This document shows positions 58,813-64,000 of a DNA stretch of 64,000 bases, piece after piece. Location of the stretch: contig NZ_CANLOB010000005.1 of NCBI RefSeq assembly GCF_947492815.1, positions 62,001 to 126,000 on the forward strand, read 5' to 3'. Both the position numbers and the translations under genes were made by a program. The notes beneath the pieces were generated by a model. It made no database searches, was not told the origin of the DNA, and saw only the letters and a list, made by a program, of their open reading frames with translations. Within the stretch, counting starts at the first letter, position 1. Each line of letters begins with the position of its first letter. The DNA is from an uncultured Dokdonia sp. GTDB taxonomy: Bacteria > Bacteroidota > Bacteroidia > Flavobacteriales > Flavobacteriaceae.

Positions 58813-59808
58813 ATGAATAAAATCTCAGCGGCAATTACAGCTGTAGGGGCATATGTTCCAGACTATGTGCTTACCAATAAGATATTGGAGACCATGGTAG
58901 ATACCAACGACGAGTGGATTACTACCCGAACGGGAATCAAAGAACGTCGTATCCTTAAAGAAGAAGGTAAGGGAACCTCTTTCCTTGCTATACAAGCAGC
59001 AAACAATTTACTGAAAAAAGCAAACCTTGATCCTTTAGAGATCGATATGGTGATTGTAGCTACGGCTACTCCTGATATGCCTGTGGCATCTACCGCAGTA
59101 TATACAGCATCTCAAATAGGAGCTACCAATGCTTTTGCGTATGATCTTACAGCAGCTTGTTCAAGTTTCTTATATGGAATGTCTACAGCTTCAAGTTATA
59201 TCGAATCTGGACGCTACAAAAAAGTATTATTAATAGGAGCAGATAAAATGTCTTCTATTATAGATTATACAGATCGAGCTACGTGTATTATTTTTGGAGA
59301 TGGTGCCGGAGCTGTTCTTTTTGAGCCTAATGAAGAAGGAAATGGATTGCAAGATGAAATCTTACGATCTGATGGGGTGGGACGTGAATTCTTAAAAATA
59401 GATGCAGGAGGTTCTATACTTCCAGCTTCTCATGAAACTGTAAATAATAAACAGCACACTGTTTTCCAAGATGGAAAAACAGTGTTTAAGTATGCTGTTT
59501 CAAATATGGCAGATGTCAGTGATAAAATCTTAACCCGAAATAACCTAACGGGAGATGATGTAGATTATCTTATTGCTCATCAGGCTAATAAAAGAATAAT
59601 TGATGCTACCGCAAAACGAATGAAATTGGATCAAGACAAAGTTCTTATCAATATTCATCGATACGGTAATACAACATCAGCAACATTACCACTGCTGATG
59701 AGTGATTATGAAAGCCAACTTAAAAAAGGAGATAAGATCGTTTTTGCAGCCTTTGGCGGCGGATTTACGTGGGGGTCTATATATTTAAAGTGGGCCTATA
59801 ACTCCTAA
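58813..59808 (+). CDS. fabH: Beta-ketoacyl-ACP synthase III
   Basis: 331 residues. Catalytic Cys-116 in AACSSFLYG; His in LIAHQANKRI; Asn in GNTTSATLPL. TRTGIKERRIL and the C-terminal AFGGGFTWGS are family blocks. Starts fatty-acid chains by condensing acetyl-CoA with malonyl-ACP. Followed by accB (31 bp) and accC: initiation and carboxylation genes travel together. Confidence 0.96.
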   Translation: MNKISAAITAVGAYVPDYVLTNKILETMVDTNDEWITTRTGIKERRILKEEGKGTSFLAIQAANNLLKKANLDPLEIDMVIVATATPDMPVASTAVYTASQIGATNAFAYDLTAACSSFLYGMSTASSYIESGRYKKVLLIGADKMSSIIDYTDRATCIIFGDGAGAVLFEPNEEGNGLQDEILRSDGVGREFLKIDAGGSILPASHETVNNKQHTVFQDGKTVFKYAVSNMADVSDKILTRNNLTGDDVDYLIAHQANKRIIDATAKRMKLDQDKVLINIHRYGNTTSATLPLLMSDYESQLKKGDKIVFAAFGGGFTWGSIYLKWAYNS

Positions 59809-59839
59809 AACAAAAACCTAAAAGACTAACAAACGCACT

Positions 59840-60331
59840 ATGGATTTAAAAGAAATTCAAAACCTTATCAGATTTGTTGCAAAATCAGGCGCTAGTGAAG
59901 TGAAACTTGAAATGGATGATGTAAAAATCACCATAAAAACGGGTGCCGATGATGATAAAGGTGCTACGACGATAGTACAGCAAATGCCAGCAATGGCTCC
60001 AGTTCAAGCGCAAGCACAACCTGTGGCACCACCACCAGTTGAAGCAGCAGTTCCTACTCCAGTAGCTCCTGCAGAAGACGAGAACTCAAAATATATTACG
60101 ATAAAATCACCTATTATTGGAACATTTTATCGTAAACCATCTCCAGATAAACCTACGTTTGTAGAAGTAGGAAAATCAATAGCTGAAGGAGATGTTCTTT
60201 GTGTAATCGAAGCAATGAAACTTTTCAACGAAATTGAAAGTGAAGTTTCAGGAACGATTGTAAAAGTTCTTGTAGACGATTCATCACCAGTTGAATTTGA
60301 TCAACCATTATTTTTAGTAGACCCATCATAA
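59840..60331 (+). CDS. accB: Biotin carboxyl carrier protein of acetyl-CoA carboxylase
   Basis: 163 residues. Biotinyl Lys-127 in EAMKLFNEIE. The Ala/Pro/Gln-rich linker (about 47-86; PAMAPVQAQAQPVAPPPVE) separates an N-terminal helix-pair domain from the C-terminal biotinyl fold (IKSPIIGTFYRKPSPD). Delivers carboxylated biotin to the transferase. Between fabH and accC. Confidence 0.96.
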   Translation: MDLKEIQNLIRFVAKSGASEVKLEMDDVKITIKTGADDDKGATTIVQQMPAMAPVQAQAQPVAPPPVEAAVPTPVAPAEDENSKYITIKSPIIGTFYRKPSPDKPTFVEVGKSIAEGDVLCVIEAMKLFNEIESEVSGTIVKVLVDDSSPVEFDQPLFLVDPS

Positions 60332-60368
60332 CCCCTTACGGGTATTTTTAAATGTATTAAGGAATAAG

Positions 60369-60388
60369 TACGCTTTCGCGAAAGTGTA
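60369..60388. repeat. Palindrome copy TACGCTTTCGCGAAAGTGTA
   Basis: One mismatch from the full 20-bp consensus; in the accB-accC spacer. Confidence 0.9.
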
Positions 60389-60437
60389 TAATGGATTTTT
60401 TAGAATTCTATGATTCCTTAAAAATAAATTGAACACT

Positions 60438-61778
60438 ATGTTTAAGAAAATACTTATTGCAAATAGAGGCGAGATCGCATTACGCGTTATAAGAACGTGT
60501 AAAGAGATGGGTATAAAAACCGTAGCTGTATATTCAAAAGCAGATGAAGAAAGTCTTCATGTGAAATTTGCAGACGAAGCAGTGTGTATAGGACCCGCTC
60601 CAAGTAACGAGTCTTACCTAAAAATGGCAAATATTATTGCTGCTGCAGAGATCACAAATGCCGATGCAATCCATCCTGGATATGGATTTCTCTCTGAAAA
60701 TGCTAAATTTTCAAAAATCTGTGAAGAGCACGATATCAAATTTATCGGAGCAAGTGCAGATATGATTAGTAAGATGGGAGATAAGGCCACTGCAAAAGCT
60801 ACAATGAAAGCGGCAGGGGTACCTTGTGTGCCAGGCTCTGATGGAATTATCGCAGATTTTGAAGAGTGTACAAAATTAGCACTTGAAGTTGGATATCCAG
60901 TGATGCTTAAAGCAACTGCTGGAGGTGGAGGAAAAGGAATGCGTGCTGTTTGGAAAGAAGAAGATCTTTTAAAAGCATGGGAATCTGCTCGTCAAGAATC
61001 TAAAGCTGCTTTTGGAAATGATGGAATGTATATGGAGAAGCTTATTGAAGAGCCTCGCCATATTGAAATCCAAGTGGTTGGCGATAGTAAAGGGAAAGCT
61101 TGTCACTTATCTGAAAGAGATTGTTCTGTACAACGTCGTCACCAAAAATTAACAGAAGAGACCCCATCTCCGTTTATGACAGATGAACTTCGAGATGCTA
61201 TGGGAGAAGCGGCAGTACGTGCGGCTGAGTTTATCAAATATGAAGGCGCAGGAACAGTAGAGTTTTTAGTAGATAAGCATCGTAACTTCTACTTTATGGA
61301 GATGAATACGCGTATTCAAGTAGAGCACCCTATTACAGAACAAGTAGTAGATTACGATTTGATTCGTGAGCAAATTCTTGTTGCTGCTGGTGTTCTTATT
61401 TCTGGAAAGAATTACTACCCTCAATTGCATTCTATAGAATGTCGTATCAACGCAGAAGATCCTTATAACGACTTTAGACCTTCTCCAGGACGTATAACTA
61501 ATTTACATGCACCAGGAGGACACGGAGTTCGTATCGATACCCATGTGTATAGTGGTTATATGATACCACCTAATTATGACTCTATGATTGCTAAATTAAT
61601 TACCACTGCACAGACTCGTGAAGAGGCTATCAATAAAATGAAACGTGCATTGGATGAGTTTGTGATTGAAGGAATTAAAACAACCATCCCTTTCCATAGA
61701 CAATTAATGGATCATCCTGATTATATTGCTGGAAACTACACAACAAAGTTTATGGAAGACTTTGAAATGAAAGCATAA
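60438..61778 (+). CDS. accC: Biotin carboxylase subunit of acetyl-CoA carboxylase
   Basis: 446 residues from ATG 60438; a TTG nine bases earlier only adds three residues. [21 protein letters not shown]-grasp Gly-rich loop [43 protein letters not shown] and [13 protein letters not shown] are the family blocks. Carboxylates biotin on AccB with ATP and bicarbonate. Last of the fatty-acid cluster. Confidence 0.97.
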   Translation: MFKKILIANRGEIALRVIRTCKEMGIKTVAVYSKADEESLHVKFADEAVCIGPAPSNESYLKMANIIAAAEITNADAIHPGYGFLSENAKFSKICEEHDIKFIGASADMISKMGDKATAKATMKAAGVPCVPGSDGIIADFEECTKLALEVGYPVMLKATAGGGGKGMRAVWKEEDLLKAWESARQESKAAFGNDGMYMEKLIEEPRHIEIQVVGDSKGKACHLSERDCSVQRRHQKLTEETPSPFMTDELRDAMGEAAVRAAEFIKYEGAGTVEFLVDKHRNFYFMEMNTRIQVEHPITEQVVDYDLIREQILVAAGVLISGKNYYPQLHSIECRINAEDPYNDFRPSPGRITNLHAPGGHGVRIDTHVYSGYMIPPNYDSMIAKLITTAQTREEAINKMKRALDEFVIEGIKTTIPFHRQLMDHPDYIAGNYTTKFMEDFEMKA

Positions 61779-61798
61779 ACAAGGAATTATATTTTTTT

Positions 61799-61830
61799 AA
61801 AAGCCAACCTAATCAGGTTGGCTTTTCTTT
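61799..61830 (+). terminator. Terminator after accC
   Basis: AAAAGCCAACCT-AATC-AGGTTGGCTTTT followed by CTTTTTT. Confidence 0.93.
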
Positions 61831-61889
61831 TTTAGAATACTATTAAGATTATTTTGTAGATATGGTTTTATCTTTCGTACTTTATTGAA

Positions 61890-62603
61890 ATGGAGAACGT
61901 GAAGAAAAGAAAAATTTTAATTCTAGATTACTCAGTAGATCGGTTAGAAACCCCTACCATTAAAGGTTGTTTGACCGAACCCAATTGGGAGGTGTCTTCC
62001 TTGTTTGTAGATACTGCGGCATCCTTTCCAGATGATCTGATAACAAAGGAATATACGCATATCATTCACACAGGGTCTGCTTTATCTATAAATGATATGG
62101 CTCCTTTTACAGAGAAGGCTATTCAATATATTCAGGATGCTTGTGATAAAGGAATTTGGCAAATGGGAATTTGTTATGGACATCAGTTAGTTTGTAAGGC
62201 CTTGGTAGGTGATCATGCGATTAGATCTTCTCCTCATGGATTTGAAGTAGGATGGGGACGAGTAAGATTTATAAATAGTGCAGCAAGCATATTGCAAGTA
62301 GAACATCAAGAAGATGTTTGGCAACACCATTTTGATGAAGTAGTAGCATTACCTGAAGGATCAGAGATATTAGCAACAAATGCGCATTCTTCAATACAGG
62401 CCTATATTAATTATGATCTCCATTTATTAGGAACTCAGTTTCATCCTGAATTTTCTAAAGAAGCAGGAGATGCTTATTTTCAAAAAGACCGAGCGTTTAT
62501 AGAAAAAAATAATGTAAGTGTAGATGATCTAGTGATGGGATGTCCTTCTTTTGATACAGCAAAAGTGTTCTTTACCTATTTCTTATCACAAGAGTCATCT
62601 TGA
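61890..62603 (+). CDS. Class I glutamine amidotransferase-like protein
   Basis: 237 residues. GICYGHQLV carries the nucleophile Cys; His and Glu of the triad lie in GTQFHPEFS. A preceding EVGWGRV region also fits GMP-synthase-like GATases. No synthetase domain follows, so it is a stand-alone amidotransferase or hydrolase; the natural substrate is unknown. Convergent with the metallo-hydrolase gene, two bases between. Confidence 0.9.
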   Translation: MENVKKRKILILDYSVDRLETPTIKGCLTEPNWEVSSLFVDTAASFPDDLITKEYTHIIHTGSALSINDMAPFTEKAIQYIQDACDKGIWQMGICYGHQLVCKALVGDHAIRSSPHGFEVGWGRVRFINSAASILQVEHQEDVWQHHFDEVVALPEGSEILATNAHSSIQAYINYDLHLLGTQFHPEFSKEAGDAYFQKDRAFIEKNNVSVDDLVMGCPSFDTAKVFFTYFLSQESS

Positions 62604-62605
62604 TG

Positions 62606-63490
62606 CTACCCATATAAGGGAGGACTATTCAAAATGTCACGATGAATTTTTCCGGGGTAAATTACATGTACAGGAACTTTAATATGATAGTATTTGCAAA
62701 GCTTAATAACATTGGTGTCTATTTCTTCTTTGGAGTATCGAGATGAAAAATGGTGTAAAATGAGCCTGTCTATAGTAATATTAGAAACCATTTCTAATAC
62801 TTCATTTAGTTTACTGTGTTTATTTCTCTCTTTAGGACTCTTTATAATAGCATTTTCTTGATCCTGAAGAAATGTAGATTCATGGATGAGTATTTTTGAG
62901 TGATCCCATTTGTTATAGTCATCTACTGGGGTGTCTCCTGCATAAGAGAGTATGTTGGTATGTATCGTTTCCATTAAGTGATCTCTACCGTGTAGTCCTA
63001 TCATTTCTTTAATACTGTTACCATTTAGATGGGAAAACTCTTTTTTAAGTTTTTGTTTTGTTTGGTAGAGTTTAAAACTTAAACTTTTTGAGACTTCTTG
63101 AGGAACAGCCACATGTTCATTACGAATAGCTTCTACAAATAAATCATTACGAATTTCGATGGTGTCTAAATGTTTTATGGGGTGCCATTCTGTGCCTTGT
63201 ATGTGTGTGTCAAACTTGTGCAGAAAGTCCTTTATTGCAGGAAAAGAGCCACTATCTTTTGGATAATATATTTTTGGAAGCCCTTTTCTTGCATTAAGTT
63301 GGTGAAGTTGAAAAAGCCCTGTGATATGATCTCTATCTGGATGCGTAATAAAAACATATTTAATCTTTCCAGATTTTTGTAATAATCCAGCAGTAACTCC
63401 ATCACCAGCATCGAATAAAAGATGTAATTCTTCTATGTTAATCCATGTGGAAAATAAGGCTGTAGAATAGGAGGTGATGTTTAGATTCAT
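62606..63490 (-). CDS. MBL-fold metallo-hydrolase
   Basis: 294 residues. LLFDAGDGVTAGL, then the metal motif THPDRDHITGL (His-x-Asp-x-Asp-His, with Pro-Asp in place of the more usual His) and ILHHFSSRYSKEEID near the C-terminus with later His ligands. Resembles RNase Z-like proteins in order, but whether it processes tRNA is not shown. It lies 18 bp after the stop of the next gene on the same strand. Confidence 0.88.
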   Translation of the reverse strand: MNLNITSYSTALFSTWINIEELHLLFDAGDGVTAGLLQKSGKIKYVFITHPDRDHITGLFQLHQLNARKGLPKIYYPKDSGSFPAIKDFLHKFDTHIQGTEWHPIKHLDTIEIRNDLFVEAIRNEHVAVPQEVSKSLSFKLYQTKQKLKKEFSHLNGNSIKEMIGLHGRDHLMETIHTNILSYAGDTPVDDYNKWDHSKILIHESTFLQDQENAIIKSPKERNKHSKLNEVLEMVSNITIDRLILHHFSSRYSKEEIDTNVIKLCKYYHIKVPVHVIYPGKIHRDILNSPPLYG

Positions 63491-63508
63491 TTAGAAAATT
63501 AGAATAGA

Positions 63509-64000
63509 TTATTTTTTTGAAACTACAGTGGTGTTTGTGACATCTTCATAAGTGGCATAATATGCACGATTTCCAAATTTAATGAATGACCAATTTGCAA
63601 TTTCTAAATCAGTTTTTAAATATTCAGGAATATTATGTGGAATAGGTTGATCTAATGCATGTGTTTTGATTAAGTAATGTATGTCGTTTGCAGCAGTATT
63701 TTGATCAACATCAGATGAGTGATCGATTTGGTATATTTGAATACTAGTAGGTGTTATTTTGAATTTAGCTTTATAAATTAATTCTCCTCCCCAACTTTTG
63801 GAAAAGAAAAAGGTGTTTTCAAAACAATAAATATCCCATTTGCAATCCATGCTATCTGCTCTAAAAATATTTCCGCGAAGTGTATCTCCATTATGAGGAT
63901 ATACTAAGTCGAAATCAGATGTTTTTTTATTTTCGATAGTTGCTTTTATCAGATATTCACCATTAGAATAGCGTAATTCATTATATTTTTCAGCTATTTT
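63509..64000 (-). CDS. Uncharacterised protein, N-terminus cut by window edge
   Basis: The stop is at 63509. The frame stays open past the internal ATG at 63850 to base 64000 with no stop, so at least 164 residues are coded and the 5' end is outside the window. Segments readable upstream of that Met include SNGEYLIKATIEN and DLVYPHNGDTLRGN; downstream, YCFENTFFFSKSWGGE and ANWSFIKFGNRAYYATYED. The body looks like an all-beta domain. Family not recognised. Eighteen bases upstream of the metallo-hydrolase gene, probably co-transcribed. Confidence 0.75.
   Translation of the reverse strand, partial: KIAEKYNELRYSNGEYLIKATIENKKTSDFDLVYPHNGDTLRGNIFRADSMDCKWDIYCFENTFFFSKSWGGELIYKAKFKITPTSIQIYQIDHSSDVDQNTAANDIHYLIKTHALDQPIPHNIPEYLKTDLEIANWSFIKFGNRAYYATYEDVTNTTVVSKK

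Overview
The window looks like chromosome of a marine member of the Flavobacteriaceae (Bacteroidetes). Evidence: low GC; promoters of the TTTG / TAnnTTTG type and almost no Shine-Dalgarno sequences; many lipoproteins with a Cys followed by Ser/Asp/Glu; SusC/OMP-type beta-barrels, DUF5686 and DUF5916 proteins, GH92 and an ExbB-ExbD-ExbD cluster. A Dokdonia/Krokinobacter-like genus is my guess, not proven. I see no phage, insertion sequence, CRISPR array, rRNA or plasmid replication gene.

Layout. 0-3.4 kb: two paralogous surface lipoproteins (the first cut by the window edge) divergent from an ECF sigma factor and a membrane anti-sigma/TPR protein. 3.4-12.2 kb: tatD, a PlsC-like acyltransferase with a probable ATT start, ansA, tRNA-Ser(GGA), exbB - small membrane protein - exbD - exbD, a beta-barrel protein, a degenerate PAP2 protein and rpoN. 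12.3-16.9 kb: an accessory island between rpoN and asnS holding three related lipoproteins that share an Arg-Pro-Pro-Pro tail, a NarL-type two-component pair and a polytopic membrane protein, with a long hairpin at each edge. 17-28.7 kb: asnS, an RND/MMPL transporter, DUF5686, then frr-pyrH, a spondin-domain lipoprotein, tsf-rpsB and rpsI-rplM. 28.9-44 kb: lipoproteins around a DUF5916 protein, a TerC protein, polA, a repeat-rich zone (34-39 kb) with a tandem 140-bp non-coding repeat, and a probable N-glycan-degrading run (GH92 mannosidase, membrane protein, glycosylasparaginase). 44-64 kb: cutC, lepA, a TonB-type barrel, a PD40 lipoprotein, an M28 peptidase, dusB, a LolC/E-like permease, rbfA, an epimerase, tRNA(CAU), a PID-CTERM-like peptide, ribE, pdxA, the DUF177-rpmF-fabH-accB-accC fatty-acid cluster, a glutamine amidotransferase, a metallo-hydrolase and a truncated gene.

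The strongest unexplained signals are (1) a palindrome with core TTTCGCGAAA present 12 times, inside genes in all three phases and between genes, plus longer relatives that carry its two halves around a spacer; (2) the RPPP-tail lipoprotein / two-component island; (3) the tandem 140-bp repeat at 38.6 kb; (4) a small exported Pro-rich protein with a C-terminal sorting-type anchor; and (5) a perfect 12+12 inverted repeat just upstream of fabH.
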